From JAXHLG01 sp034522495 (lineage in GTDB: Bacteria; Patescibacteriota; Minisyncoccia; Moranbacterales; DUUL01): 64,000 bases of DNA. The notes under the pieces are model-generated. The model had not been told where the DNA came from, did no database searches, and was given only the letters and a program-made list of their open reading frames with translations. Within the stretch, counting starts at the first letter, position 1, and each line of letters opens with the position of its first letter. The stretch lies in NCBI GenBank assembly GCA_034522495.1, contig JAXHLG010000002.1, forward strand, positions 1,240,001-1,304,000, read 5' to 3'. Both the position numbers and the translations under genes were made by a program. Positions 25,147 through 33,999 of this stretch are shown here, one piece after another.

Positions 25147-25192
25147 AAACCAAGGCTCAACCTTCGGCGCGCCGAAGGTTGAGCCTTGGTTT
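25147..25192. repeat. Perfect 46-bp palindrome
   Basis: The 23 bases 25147-25169 are the exact reverse complement of 25170-25192. The arms begin AAACCAAGGCTC and the centre is GGCGCGCC. Outside it, AGGCTAAACC (about 25142) and GGTTTAGCCT (25221-25230) form a second inverted pair. No flanking U-tract, so it is not a typical terminator. Confidence 0.9.
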
Positions 25193-25332
25193 ATTATTGA
25201 CTATAATTACCTCGAGTAGAGGTTTAGCCTCTTTGGTAAGAATTGATAAATACATCCAGATTAGACTAAATAGACGGCAAGCGCGTAACATCAGTTAAAA
25301 ATTTCGAATTTCGGATTACTTTCTCTATCCAA

Positions 25333-25368
25333 CCATAAAACCCCCGAGCACTGTCGGGGGTTTTATGG
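25333..25368. terminator. Strong intrinsic terminator
   Basis: A 15-bp stem (CCATAAAACCCCCGA with its complement) around a 6-base loop, with a T run on the plus side and TTTTATGG within the minus-side arm. It lies 37 bp past the stop of the minus-strand gene at 25405. Confidence 0.8.
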
Positions 25369-25404
25369 TTTTTATATAAAGGAACTGATAAAGCTAAGCT
25401 TAAG

Positions 25405-26082
25405 CTATTGCAAGCTGGGTACTCGAGATGAGTATTTTTTGAGATTCTCCAATTGGCTTTCGGTTAGTGTTTTTGCCTTTTCGATAGAGTTTTGAATCAA
25501 AGTCTTGGAAAAAGTCATTTTATTTCCCACATTAAGGCTTCCCGGCTGATTTACGTGTTTGCGGAGATAGTCTTCAATGTAGACTTTATGCTCCGGAGTC
25601 AAGCTCGGATCATTGTTCTTTTCCAAATAGCCGGCTAAAGCCTTTCTGGCCAAAGTGGTTTCACTATCGCCCGACGCCGCGGTTTGGATAAAAGCGTCCT
25701 GAGTTTCTTCGCTTACCGACTCGGAGGCCTGCCCTTCTTCAGGTGTTTGAACTTCTTCTTCTTGCTGTTGTTGCTGCTCTTCCCCTTCAGTCTGTTCTTC
25801 CTGTTCTTGCTCCTGTGTTTGAGCTACTTCCTCTCCTCCTTCCTCGCTTTCCGCTTCTTGATTGGCAGCTTCTTGTTCGCCTTGTTCGATATTAAATTCT
25901 TCTTCCAGGGCCAACTCTTCCTCCGAGGGGCCTTGTCCTCTGTTGGAATAAGAATAAATACCGCCGGCAATAGCGATCACGATCAACACGGATATAATAA
26001 TCCTAATATTGTCTTGAATCCAATTTTTTAGTTTCCCTCCCGTGCCAAGATCTTCCTGGCCGTCAAAATCTTGTTGGGCCAT
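25405..26082 (-). CDS. Single-pass membrane protein with Glu/Gln-rich linker and LysM-like C-terminus
   Basis: 225 residues. A short cytoplasmic N-terminus is followed by one membrane helix (about 28-46), a low-complexity linker of Glu and Gln (about 53-125), and a C-terminal domain (about 132-215) with ASGDSETTLARKALAGYL, which recalls a LysM-type opening. Such a layout suits a wall-spanning surface protein. It ends the pilus/surface locus. Its leader CTAGAAAGGCAGGTGA resembles those of two pilin genes. The function is unknown. Confidence 0.65.
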   Translation of the reverse strand: MAQQDFDGQEDLGTGGKLKNWIQDNIRIIISVLIVIAIAGGIYSYSNRGQGPSEEELALEEEFNIEQGEQEAANQEAESEEGGEEVAQTQEQEQEEQTEGEEQQQQQEEEVQTPEEGQASESVSEETQDAFIQTAASGDSETTLARKALAGYLEKNNDPSLTPEHKVYIEDYLRKHVNQPGSLNVGNKMTFSKTLIQNSIEKAKTLTESQLENLKKYSSRVPSLQ

Positions 26083-26194
26083 CTATGTCACCTGCCTTTC
26101 TAGGTTCGTTAAAATTACTTGTTAATTGGATTTTAATATTAACACCTTAAATCAATAATAGCAAATAAACGGCGATAGTCAAGAAAAGTATCAT

Positions 26195-26232
26195 TTAAAC
26201 ATGCAAACATTTAAACATTTAAACATGATAAC
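26195..26232. repeat. CATTTAAACATG word array
   Basis: Approximate tandem 10-bp words (ATTTAAACATGCAAAC, ATTTAAACATTTAAAC). Related arrays lie at about 55955-56010 and 60205-60237. Confidence 0.55.
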
Positions 26233-26329
26233 TTTTTATGATCTTAACACTCTGAATTCTAACGGCATTTAAATTAATTGAAGAGCTGATTTAAACCCGA
26301 CAAGCTGTGTTTGACGGGTTTAAGTATTT

Positions 26330-26515
26330 GAAAAATGCCGGGGGCAAAGCAAGGCTTGGTTTTATGCGCACAATCCTTTTCATTTTATGAAGATATATTT
26401 TAGAAGAAAAGCCTTTGCTTCTTATTTTTTTCGATTAGATGCAAAAACCAAGCCTTGCTTTGCCCTCTCTAATTTAGGCAATCCGTCGAAAAAAATTAAG
26501 CGTGTAATGGCTAAT
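26330..26515. mobile_element. Degenerate relative of element B (copy 4)
   Basis: Keeps the inner inverted arms (GCAAAGCAAGGCTTGGTTTT and CCAAGCCTTGCTTTGC) and the middle segment, but the outer 13-bp ends are eroded (AAGCGTGTAATGGCTAA on the right). No target duplication can be seen. It is probably an old copy. Confidence 0.65.
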
Positions 26516-26559
26516 TTTATGATTCTTTAGACAATTCTGCAGGTAAATATAATCACCTC

Positions 26560-26615
26560 AACACACCTTCAAGGTGTGTTGAGGTGTGTTGAGCGAACAG
26601 GCGTGTCAAGCGCCC
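26560..26615. repeat. Repeat family G, copy 2
   Basis: Carries CAACACACCTTCAAGGTGTG, a partial second copy, then the tail seen at 1234-1282. A looser relative (GCACACCTTCAAGG and CACACCTTGAAGGT) lies at 34074-34124. Confidence 0.5.
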
Positions 26616-26744
26616 TAACATCAGTTGCTCAAGAATGGTCGAGAGAAAAAATACCCATAAAATTGTCTAAAGAACTAATATCATAAAACAAAAACACCCC
26701 AAATAGAGAGATGTTTTTGCTTTATAATATGCTGAGACAGAAAA

Positions 26745-27167
26745 TTAATCACTTGTTGTACAACTTCCAGACTTAGCCTGACAAGTAACAATGTAACCAT
26801 CCGGTCCAGTTCCTGTAATTGTCCAATCCTCGGCTTCTCCATCGCTATCTTCGTCCACCATGGTTGCATTTCCGTAACTATAATCAGGCGTAATATCGGA
26901 AAGGAGAGCTGGCCATTCCTCAGTAATATCGCTTGTAGTGCAAATTTCAGTATTAGCTGCAGGGGGATTTACATTGCCGCCGTCGTTCAAGCACATGCTA
27001 GCTACAGGCATGGCAGAGCTCAAAGTGGACTGCAGAGAAGCTTTCTTGGATCTCTCGGTGGCACTGTTGAGGCTGACTAAAACAATTCCCGCTAAGATAG
27101 CTATAATAGCCACGACAACCAAGAGTTCAATCAAGGTGAAGCCCTTTTTATTTAATTTTTGTTTCAT
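26745..27167 (-). CDS. Type IV pilin, candidate major subunit
   Basis: 140 residues. A short positively charged leader MKQKLNKKG is followed by the class III signal FTLIELLVVVAIIAILAG, with the essential Glu at +5 and cleavage after Gly. The C-terminal domain has cysteines at about 63, 80, 130 and 136 and the EEWP segment also found in five small pilins at 35.5-38.0 kb. It has a strong leader (CTAGAAAGCGAGGTGAAAG just before ATG). It lies apart from the other pilins, downstream of the PKD protein, and its good translation signal makes it a candidate major pilin. Confidence 0.93.
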   Translation of the reverse strand: MKQKLNKKGFTLIELLVVVAIIAILAGIVLVSLNSATERSKKASLQSTLSSAMPVASMCLNDGGNVNPPAANTEICTTSDITEEWPALLSDITPDYSYGNATMVDEDSDGEAEDWTITGTGPDGYIVTCQAKSGSCTTSD

Positions 27168-27338
27168 TCTTTCACCTCGCTTTCTAGATTGTTAATTTTA
27201 TTTTTATTATTGATGTTTTCCTTAATTCCCATCTTAACAGATTTTTTGGTTTTGTAAATGTTAAGAATAGTTTGCGTTACTGGGATTTGTTTCTAATTTT
27301 TGTCTGATATTTGCAGCACGGCAAATAATCCATCCCTG

Positions 27339-28559
27339 TCACAGACTCGTCTCTTCCCACTTGGTTGAAAATTCACGCACTGTTACATCTTTTACTCCGG
27401 GGCATTCGTAGCCGTCTGAGTCTCTTGCTTTTAGTTTAATGGTTTTTCCGCCCTCTGAGGTAAACACAACTTCAGGGTTTTCTTCGGGGGAGTTATTGGG
27501 TTCACCTCCTTCAAAGTCCCAGCTCCAATGGTTGATTTCAGTTCCGCCAAAAGATTCTGATTCATCTTTAAATTCAATTTCTCTATTTTTAATTATTTTT
27601 TCAGGACTCCAAGAGAAATCAACTTTTGGCCAACGATGTGCGTAGGTTTCAAACTTATCACCCAAAATCCAGTCGGATTTATTTCCGTCTTCATCCCAAA
27701 CCCTCACTCTCCAGTAGTATTCTTTATTATAATCGAGCCTCCCAGAATCGGCTTCGGAGGTTACTCTTTTTCTTTGATAATTTTCTCCGCCGTTGGAAGA
27801 TGCGTCATTGTACTCGCTATCTATTTCGGGAGAGTTGAAGCTGTTATTGTCGTCAACTTGGAGTCTATACTTGCTTTCCTTTTTCCCTTGTGGGTGGAAA
27901 TAAGTCCATGAGAAGACGTGGGAAGGATTGGTGCAATAATCTCCCTCCTCGACTTTGAGAGATCTGGCTTCGGGAGAAGAGGGAGCGACAGGATTCCAGG
28001 GATTAGGATTAGGATTAGGATTGGGATTGGGAGTAGAGGGAGGAGTATAAGAGGGAGGAGTATAACGAGACCTCGACCCTCCTGTCTTTTTTCCTTCAAG
28101 CTCAAACTTATACTCTAAGTCTGGCCAATGACCTCCGGGCCGGGTGACAGTATCATCCCCCGAGGTAATTCTACCTTCATCATATGCTCTTGACACTGTG
28201 ACTGTATCTCTGTGAAAACTACGCTTATCTTTGTATGTTGTAGTTATGGTTACTGTGTCATCACTTTCATCATGCGGAGTTCCTCCATCATCATTGACCA
28301 ATTCAAAATCCAATATCTCTTTCTCACCTAATTTCACGTCATCAGGCCCTGCCTTTAAATAAGAGGTAACTTTATAGTCTTCCTTGCTAACTCCAAAGGG
28401 AGAATCTATCCTGGGATCTCGAGGATCATCCCATGTTGACACCGGCCCCCATGCATTAGCCATATCTACTTTGCCAATAAAAATAATTAAACTTAAGCAA
28501 AAAAGAAAACAAAGGTATCTTAAGTAAAAAATATTTTTTTTATTTTGATTTAATATCAT
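27339..28559 (-). CDS. Secreted surface protein with FnIII-like and PKD domains
   Basis: 406 residues. An export signal (hydrophobic 13-30, likely cut after MANA at about 36) is followed by an unrecognised N-terminal domain. Then come a Pro/Asn linker with NPNPNPNPNP, a fibronectin-III-like domain (FSWTYFHPQG, YRLQVDDNNSF, YYWRVRVWDEDGNKSDW) and a C-terminal PKD domain (VDFSWSPEKI, FKDES, WSWDFEGG, KLKARDSDGY). It probably acts in adhesion or pilus-associated binding. It follows the TPR gene by 16 bp, so the two are coupled. Confidence 0.85.
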   Translation of the reverse strand: MILNQNKKNIFYLRYLCFLFCLSLIIFIGKVDMANAWGPVSTWDDPRDPRIDSPFGVSKEDYKVTSYLKAGPDDVKLGEKEILDFELVNDDGGTPHDESDDTVTITTTYKDKRSFHRDTVTVSRAYDEGRITSGDDTVTRPGGHWPDLEYKFELEGKKTGGSRSRYTPPSYTPPSTPNPNPNPNPNPWNPVAPSSPEARSLKVEEGDYCTNPSHVFSWTYFHPQGKKESKYRLQVDDNNSFNSPEIDSEYNDASSNGGENYQRKRVTSEADSGRLDYNKEYYWRVRVWDEDGNKSDWILGDKFETYAHRWPKVDFSWSPEKIIKNREIEFKDESESFGGTEINHWSWDFEGGEPNNSPEENPEVVFTSEGGKTIKLKARDSDGYECPGVKDVTVREFSTKWEETSL

Positions 28560-28575
28560 GCTTTATTAAAATTAT

Positions 28576-29862
28576 TTAATTATACCTTTCAATAATTTCA
28601 CTTACTTTATTTGACTTGCTTGTACCAGAAAAATAAAAATCGGTTCCAAGATTTTCAATAAATCTGTTCCTGGTGTTATCATGGTTATAACTCATTGCCC
28701 GATCCAAGTGGTCTAGCGACTTATCAGTTTCCTCTAATTCGTTGTATAAACCAGCTAATTCAAAATTCAGCAACGCCTCCTGGCGATCTCGATCTTTTAT
28801 TAATCTTGAATCATCATCTACCAATTGCAAGCTCGCTTCAAGCTGGGTTTTCGCTATATCGCTAAGAGCTAAACGCCTTAAAGTATAACCATACAAATAG
28901 TGAACGGTTGAGCTTTTTGGATTTATTTCTTGGGCCTTATTGAAGGCGCGGGTACACACAGCTAAACTTTCCTTGAAGTGATCCCCGCTTAAAAACATTT
29001 TATCAGCCAATAACTTGCCTGAATGGGCGTGAGCGAGAGCGTAATTGGAATCAACTTCTATCGCTTGGTATAAGTATTCTCTAAGAGCTTCATCGACCTT
29101 TTCTTCTTTTGTTCGATCATCTTTAATGTGAGGCTGTATCATACCCAAAACAGTTAATATATGAGCTTTTTGACGTTTTCCGCTAGTTTTATTTAGTGCT
29201 TTTCTTAAATGTATTTCGGCTTTGTTAAATTCCTTCCTGGGGATAAACCAATTACTAGCTAAAGACAACCTTGTCGCAGAATTAGCGGGGTCAATTTCAT
29301 AAGCCTTTTCAAGGGCTGCCTTTATCGCTTTTTCATTCTCGCTTAAATTCATGCAGTCGATCTTTCCCAGATAAGCATTCACATTATTGGGTTCTATTTC
29401 AATTGCCCTTTCATAGTTTTCAATGGCTTCGTCACATTGAAAGTTCATTGCCTTCAAGCGTCCCTTGAGGATATGGGCTTCTGCTGATTCCGGATTAATA
29501 GACAACGCCTCCTTAATAAGCTTCTCGGCTCTTTCGTTTACACTGTCTTCATATTGATATTGCGACTTGTTTATATAGGCTTCTGCTAAAGCTAGTGAAG
29601 TCTGGTGATTTTCTGGAGCTGTCTCATAAGCCTCCTGATATTTGGCCAACCCCTCATTGTAATTTCCCTTCACATAAAACTTCTCATGCGCATTTTCCAT
29701 GAGATCTTGAATTTTTTCTTGACTTATTAATTCTTCTCCTTGATTTTGATTTCCGCTTTGATTATTTTCTCTTTGGCTGATTATTAAAACACCTAAAAAA
29801 ATCGCTGTCCCAAAGAATATAATACTTAAAACTATCAATACTATAGTTTTTTTATTTTGCAT
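28576..29862 (-). CDS. Membrane-anchored TPR-repeat protein
   Basis: 428 residues. One membrane helix (about 6-28) is followed by a Gln/Asn-rich spacer and about eight tetratricopeptide repeats, for example YNEGLAKYQEAYETAPEN, CDEAIENYERAIEIEPNN and FNKAEIHLRKALN. These helical scaffolds mediate protein-protein contact, as PilF-type proteins do in pilus assembly. It is upstream of, and tightly linked to, the PKD surface protein. Its target is unknown. Confidence 0.9.
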   Translation of the reverse strand: MQNKKTIVLIVLSIIFFGTAIFLGVLIISQRENNQSGNQNQGEELISQEKIQDLMENAHEKFYVKGNYNEGLAKYQEAYETAPENHQTSLALAEAYINKSQYQYEDSVNERAEKLIKEALSINPESAEAHILKGRLKAMNFQCDEAIENYERAIEIEPNNVNAYLGKIDCMNLSENEKAIKAALEKAYEIDPANSATRLSLASNWFIPRKEFNKAEIHLRKALNKTSGKRQKAHILTVLGMIQPHIKDDRTKEEKVDEALREYLYQAIEVDSNYALAHAHSGKLLADKMFLSGDHFKESLAVCTRAFNKAQEINPKSSTVHYLYGYTLRRLALSDIAKTQLEASLQLVDDDSRLIKDRDRQEALLNFELAGLYNELEETDKSLDHLDRAMSYNHDNTRNRFIENLGTDFYFSGTSKSNKVSEIIERYN

Positions 29863-30794
29863 TTTTTTTAAATATTAAGAAAAACCAATGAAGATTAACA
29901 ATAGTGCCCACTTTACTTTTTTAGGAGCAAATTAAGCCCGGAAAAGAGCAAACTAGAGAAATTTTTAGGGGAATTTTCCTTGTTTGTCTTATTTACATCA
30001 ATTCAGAACGTAACTTGAAATTAAGTCTCAAAAGCATATAGAGTTTTCTTAATGTAAAAGTTCTTTGAATTTCATTAAGAACATGATTAAGACCGTAGCC
30101 TTCGGTGACAAGATAGGCTTGGATTTAAGGTTTTTCCATTTCCAAGCATTTGCGTTCTCCCAGTCAGTAGCATCTCTTCATTTCCACATAAAATTGTTCC
30201 GCTTGAACCCCTGACCTTAACCAGTTTCATGTCTGGTATTTATATATAATTTAAAAATGAAACTACTCGGATTTATCGCTTATAAATATAATCTCAAAGA
30301 GAAAGCTTTTGGCAGAAGTAGATTTTTTACATTTTTATTTTTTTAAGTGTTTGCCTATTTCCATTGTAGCTTTTTTTTAATTTCTTGGCAAGATGTTTTT
30401 TTTACAGCTTCATATTCTTATCATTATTTTATCAAAATTTTTTTGGATTATAAAACACGCACATCATGTTAATATATTAACATTCTAACATTTTTTTAAG
30501 AAAAAAACAGTGTTAAAAGTTGAAAATAAATGATTTTTCTATTTTTTATTGCCACCCAAGGGGTGCTCCGTCTCTGGCAGTTTTCATAGTTGGTTAAGAT
30601 ATTATAGACTTAAATGGATATGTAGTAGAAATTTGTTGATTTGGTAATTGAAGTTAAGCAATGCCTCTCAAAAAGCGATCACTCTTTGGGTGGAGAAATT
30701 TAAAATTGAGTTCCTTGTTCCTTTCTGTTTGCAGCTAATGATTATACAACAATGTTTGATTGTTAACATAGCAATTGAACAACAGCAATTATTC
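29863..30794. other. Long AT-rich non-coding stretch in the pilus locus
   Basis: About 930 bp without a supportable gene. It contains poly-T and poly-A runs, a TTAATATATTAACATTC word block (about 30468-30495), and a fragment (about 30552-30590) related to one at 59515-59545 (GCCAGAG, GGTG). On the minus strand, about 30030-30200 has a short open frame that is stopped on both sides and looks like a remnant. The upstream TPR gene probably has its promoter here. Confidence 0.45.
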
Positions 30795-31871
30795 TTAATT
30801 TCTCACGCATCTGACGGAGTAGGCTCTTGATTTATCGTTTTGATTCCTATTCACGCCACTTTCGTTCTGATCTAGTTCTCTATAATAAGCATCCGATCCA
30901 TCTTCAGAAGAAGTCCAATAAAATCCGCGGTTACCTTCATCATCAAAATTTCCGGTTACCGTGTTAAGATACCCCCCTAATTTGGCATTAAATTCGCCAT
31001 CAGCAGCCTGTTGCATTACATTGCCTGCATCTTCACACTCAAAGACATCATTGCGGTCTTCACTACATGGCAAACTATTCCTCAGTGTCTCCTCTAAATC
31101 ATACCAATCTTCATCAGTGGCTACATGCCAGCCCTGAGGACAGATTCCCCTGGACTCCTCCGGACCTTCCTGCATGGCCTCATCCCAAATATATAAGCCG
31201 CCAAGATTATTTCCATCACAATTATCAGAATCATTATCATAACAATACTTTTCAATAACAGTCGGGTCGCTTGGAGTAGCGGGCGCGTCAATCTGACTTC
31301 CCACATTCATATTCTCCGCCATCCAACAGCGAGTTCCTATTTCCACAGTACCATATTCAGTTCCGTCTTCATCTGTTATATTATCCGCTCCGCAGGCAAA
31401 TCTCTCGCCGGCGGCGACTTTCAATGATCTGGAAACCTGGTCTTGCCCGCTGCCGGCTAGGCCGACGGATTGGATGTATTCAATGTTTTGGACTTGCTCT
31501 GCGCTGTCAGTTATTATCTTTTCCTCATCTCCATCCATTTTTAAAAAATAAATGTGGGTATTTTCGCTCAAGTCATTGGTCTTGCATTTTCCGGTATCGC
31601 TATCAAAGTCATCACATAAATAAGTTCCAATCGCATTATTTTCAACCCCGCTTTCATTGACTTTCTGAAGGACATATTCTACTCCGCTGTCGGCTCTCTG
31701 GAGAGCAGTAGAGGTGTGGAGAGTTTTGCCGCTGATTTTTCTCTCCATCACTGAAATCAAAGAAATGGAGCCGACAATCAGTATGGCGTTTACCAGAATT
31801 ATCATGGAAAAAATCAACGCTGAACCGCGATTGTTTTTTTTCTTCTTTCTTTTTTTGAATTTCCAAGGCAT
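30795..31871 (-). CDS. PilX-like pilus protein fused to a FISUMP domain
   Basis: 358 residues. The N-terminus (basic start, then GSALIFSMIILVNAILIVGSISL, about 16-40) matches the PilX/PulK-type minor pilus proteins that carry no class III leader. The C-terminal about 190 residues hold the Fibrobacter paralogous domain pattern: YGTVEIGTRCWMAENMNVG, NNLGGLYIWDEAM, GICPQGWHVATDEDW, FYWTSSED and SRAYSVRCVRN. The FISUMP domain is a lectin-like extracellular module. The fusion suggests an adhesin presented on the pilus. It is the last gene of the minor-pilin block. Confidence 0.88.
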   Translation of the reverse strand: MPWKFKKRKKKKNNRGSALIFSMIILVNAILIVGSISLISVMERKISGKTLHTSTALQRADSGVEYVLQKVNESGVENNAIGTYLCDDFDSDTGKCKTNDLSENTHIYFLKMDGDEEKIITDSAEQVQNIEYIQSVGLAGSGQDQVSRSLKVAAGERFACGADNITDEDGTEYGTVEIGTRCWMAENMNVGSQIDAPATPSDPTVIEKYCYDNDSDNCDGNNLGGLYIWDEAMQEGPEESRGICPQGWHVATDEDWYDLEETLRNSLPCSEDRNDVFECEDAGNVMQQAADGEFNAKLGGYLNTVTGNFDDEGNRGFYWTSSEDGSDAYYRELDQNESGVNRNQNDKSRAYSVRCVRN

Positions 31872-31884
31872 GGAAAAAAATTAA

Positions 31885-32469
31885 TTATAAATCATATCCA
31901 TAGTCTCTTAAGGAAACAGAGGACTGAAACAGAACGCTGCTTTTTTCAAAAGGCGAATTGGAACCGCCTCCGGTATATTCCAAGTTCACCACCGTCCGGA
32001 CAAAACCCCTCTCCTTGTCTGACCCCGAATTTACGGTCTCTTTAACGTAGAACCCTCCGTTAACCGCCACCTCGTCCGAACCGACTAAGTCGTAAAATCC
32101 TGAATCAAAAGTACCACTGCAATCGTTAACCGCCCCCCGCTGCGCTTCTTTTCTCTGCAATTTATTATTATCAAATTGGTAGCAATAACTTTTTTCCTGG
32201 GCATTGTCTTCCACGAATATGGTTTGGCTCTGGTCAAAACTTTCATCATCCGCTTTTATTTCATGGCTGGTTCGAATGGTCTTGTTAAGCGATTCCACCG
32301 CAAAGCGGGCATTTTCCAAGGCCTCCTGCATGGCCTGGGATCGCTGATGGGCCTGGATGGAGCGGATTCCGAACAAAACAACCCCTCCGATGATGATGAT
32401 AAATAAGGTAACGGAGAAAACAAGCTCCAACAGGGTAAATCCTTTGTTTTTTGATTTAAATTTTTTCAT
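31885..32469 (-). CDS. Minor pilin-like protein (PilW/PulJ type)
   Basis: 194 residues from ATG 32469, which gives a compact basic leader KKFKSKNKG before FTLLELVFSVTLFIIIIGG; an earlier TTG start would add 20 residues unlike a leader. The Glu at +5 and cleavage after Gly fit prepilin peptidase. It is followed at 13 bp by the PilX-FISUMP gene, and PilW with PilX usually prime pilus assembly. The C-terminal part is unrecognised. Confidence 0.85.
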   Translation of the reverse strand: MKKFKSKNKGFTLLELVFSVTLFIIIIGGVVLFGIRSIQAHQRSQAMQEALENARFAVESLNKTIRTSHEIKADDESFDQSQTIFVEDNAQEKSYCYQFDNNKLQRKEAQRGAVNDCSGTFDSGFYDLVGSDEVAVNGGFYVKETVNSGSDKERGFVRTVVNLEYTGGGSNSPFEKSSVLFQSSVSLRDYGYDL

Positions 32470-32560
32470 ATATGAATATCTTAAAATATTTTTATTTTTG
32501 ATATAATTATCCACCCACTCCAAGGTCAAGACTTATGATCAAAATTAAAGAATTTAATTA

Positions 32561-32704
32561 GGGCCTGCCCCGCAGTGCGGGGCAAATAAGGTAAAATATT
32601 TATATTTTTAAAGCGGTGGGAAAAATTATTTTGCCTTATTTGTGGAATTTTGGTTAAAACAATTTTTCAGGGGCAGCGGATTTTTTTCAAAAATCATCAA
32701 CCCC
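32561..32704. mobile_element. Mobile element D, copy 2
   Basis: 144 bp from GGGCCTGCCCC to a CCCC end, in inverted orientation to D1, flanked by the 6-bp duplication TAATTA (32555-32560 and 32705-32710). It lies inside the pilus locus, directly against repeat A4. Confidence 0.85.
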
Positions 32705-32776
32705 TAATTAAGCTTCGCACATTCAGCATCCCGCATAAATCAGCGAAGTATAGGATTTTTTGAAATTCCTATACGA
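32705..32776 (+). repeat. Structured repeat A, copy 4, internally deleted
   Basis: Keeps the left part (TTAAGCTTCGCAC through GCATAAATC) and the terminal hairpin but lacks the central CCCCGT/ACGGGG stem. It overlaps the right target duplication of D2. Confidence 0.75.
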
Positions 32777-33352
32777 TTAATTATTAACCATCCAGTCGGT
32801 CAAATAACCTTCCACTGTCACATCTCTGACTTGATTCCTGGCCGCCATGCTTACCCATTCCACCGTACAGCTCACATCCAATGCAACCGTGTCACCGCCA
32901 TCTTCGACATATGCAACTTCGCAAGTTCTGTCAAAACGGGTGTCTTCACTGCAACCGCCAGAAGGGCAATTTTCGTAAACAACTCCGTCTTTTTGAATAT
33001 CTTTTATTTTACCGCTAGAATCGCAAGAAGGCTCGCCGTTTTCGTCAACATCAGGATAACAATCCCCCTCATTAAGATCATCTTCAATGTTGCCATCATT
33101 CATAACATTCTGATCCCTCTTGTTCCTGATTATCTCCACTCCTTCCTGAGCCAGGTTGGCGGCAATCACTTCCAGGCTATGTTCGGTATCGTTGCGGATG
33201 GTTCTGGAAAAAAGCGCATAAATCGTCACAAAAACCGTGGAAACCAAGAAAATAACCAAAATAATCTCAAGCAATGTAAATCCGGCGCTCTTGTTTTGAA
33301 AGCGTCTTTTTCGGTTTCTATTAATCCTTTCTTTTTTGAAAAACAGAAGCAT
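32777..33352 (-). CDS. Minor pilin-like protein (PilV/PulI type)
   Basis: 191 residues. A long basic leader of about 24 residues ends in KSAG before FTLLEIILVIFLVSTVFVTIY; Glu is at +5. An EGVEIIRNKRDQN block follows, typical of PilV/GspI-type pseudopilins. The C-terminal domain is rich in Asp and Cys (at least six cysteines). It is followed by the D2/A4 block and then the PilW-like gene, so the mobile element has separated two members of one operon. Confidence 0.87.
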   Translation of the reverse strand: MLLFFKKERINRNRKRRFQNKSAGFTLLEIILVIFLVSTVFVTIYALFSRTIRNDTEHSLEVIAANLAQEGVEIIRNKRDQNVMNDGNIEDDLNEGDCYPDVDENGEPSCDSSGKIKDIQKDGVVYENCPSGGCSEDTRFDRTCEVAYVEDGGDTVALDVSCTVEWVSMAARNQVRDVTVEGYLTDWMVNN

Positions 33353-33369
33353 TGGTTTCTTTTAGCTAA

Positions 33370-33999
33370 TTATTCTATTTTTATGTTTCCGCCTCTTGAT
33401 ATCTTGATGGTCATGGACTGGCTCCCATCCGCCTTTTCAATTTCATATTCAGCTTCCGAAGTTAAAGCGTCCAACTCGCTTCCATCATAGAAATTCCTTC
33501 CGTAGGGGGCCTTGAAAAAAATAGTTTTAATTGATCCAAATTCGGAAAATTGATATCCGTCTGCGAGCGTAATCTCTTCCAATGGTTTTTCTTTAATGTA
33601 TAAACCATCAACTTGATTACCGTCCTCAAAATAAAAGTTTTCTTTCTTCTCGCATAAATTAGGTTGATCAGCAAAGTCAGTATTGTAAATGTAAAAAACC
33701 TTATAGCTGTTGGAATTATCCGGATAAAAGCCGAAGCCGCAAACGTGCCTGGCTTCCATTGATACCTCTTGAGGAATGGACAGGGCGTAAGACTGAGCCA
33801 TGCGAATATGAGCCATAACCCGATTAGCCTCAATAGAAAGCTTTTTATGAGTGTCGGAAATATTGGTTACCTGAAGCATGGTTGCCGAGAGAATGCCGAT
33901 GATGCCGATGGAAATCAAAATCTCCAGCAGGGTAAATCCTCTGTTGTTCTCATAAGCGCCTCTCTTATTTTTGTTTTTTTTATGAAAAGAATTTTTCAT
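33370..33999 (-). CDS. Minor pilin-like protein (GspH/FimT type)
   Basis: 209 residues from ATG 33999; a TTG 42 bp upstream is less likely. A very basic leader ends NNRG before FTLLEILISIGIIGILSA. The next helix HKKLSIEANRVMAHIRMAQSYALS and the C-terminal SQSMTIKISRGGNIKIE match GspH/FimT minor pilins, including the Gly-Gly near the end. It is 17 bp upstream of the PilV-like gene. Confidence 0.88.
   Translation of the reverse strand: MKNSFHKKNKNKRGAYENNRGFTLLEILISIGIIGILSATMLQVTNISDTHKKLSIEANRVMAHIRMAQSYALSIPQEVSMEARHVCGFGFYPDNSNSYKVFYIYNTDFADQPNLCEKKENFYFEDGNQVDGLYIKEKPLEEITLADGYQFSEFGSIKTIFFKAPYGRNFYDGSELDALTSEAEYEIEKADGSQSMTIKISRGGNIKIE

Noticed and set aside
30648..30830. Open frame of 60 codons on the plus strand
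   Set aside because: It has no ribosome-binding site, no family motif and overlaps the end of the FISUMP gene; composition is that of AT-rich spacer.
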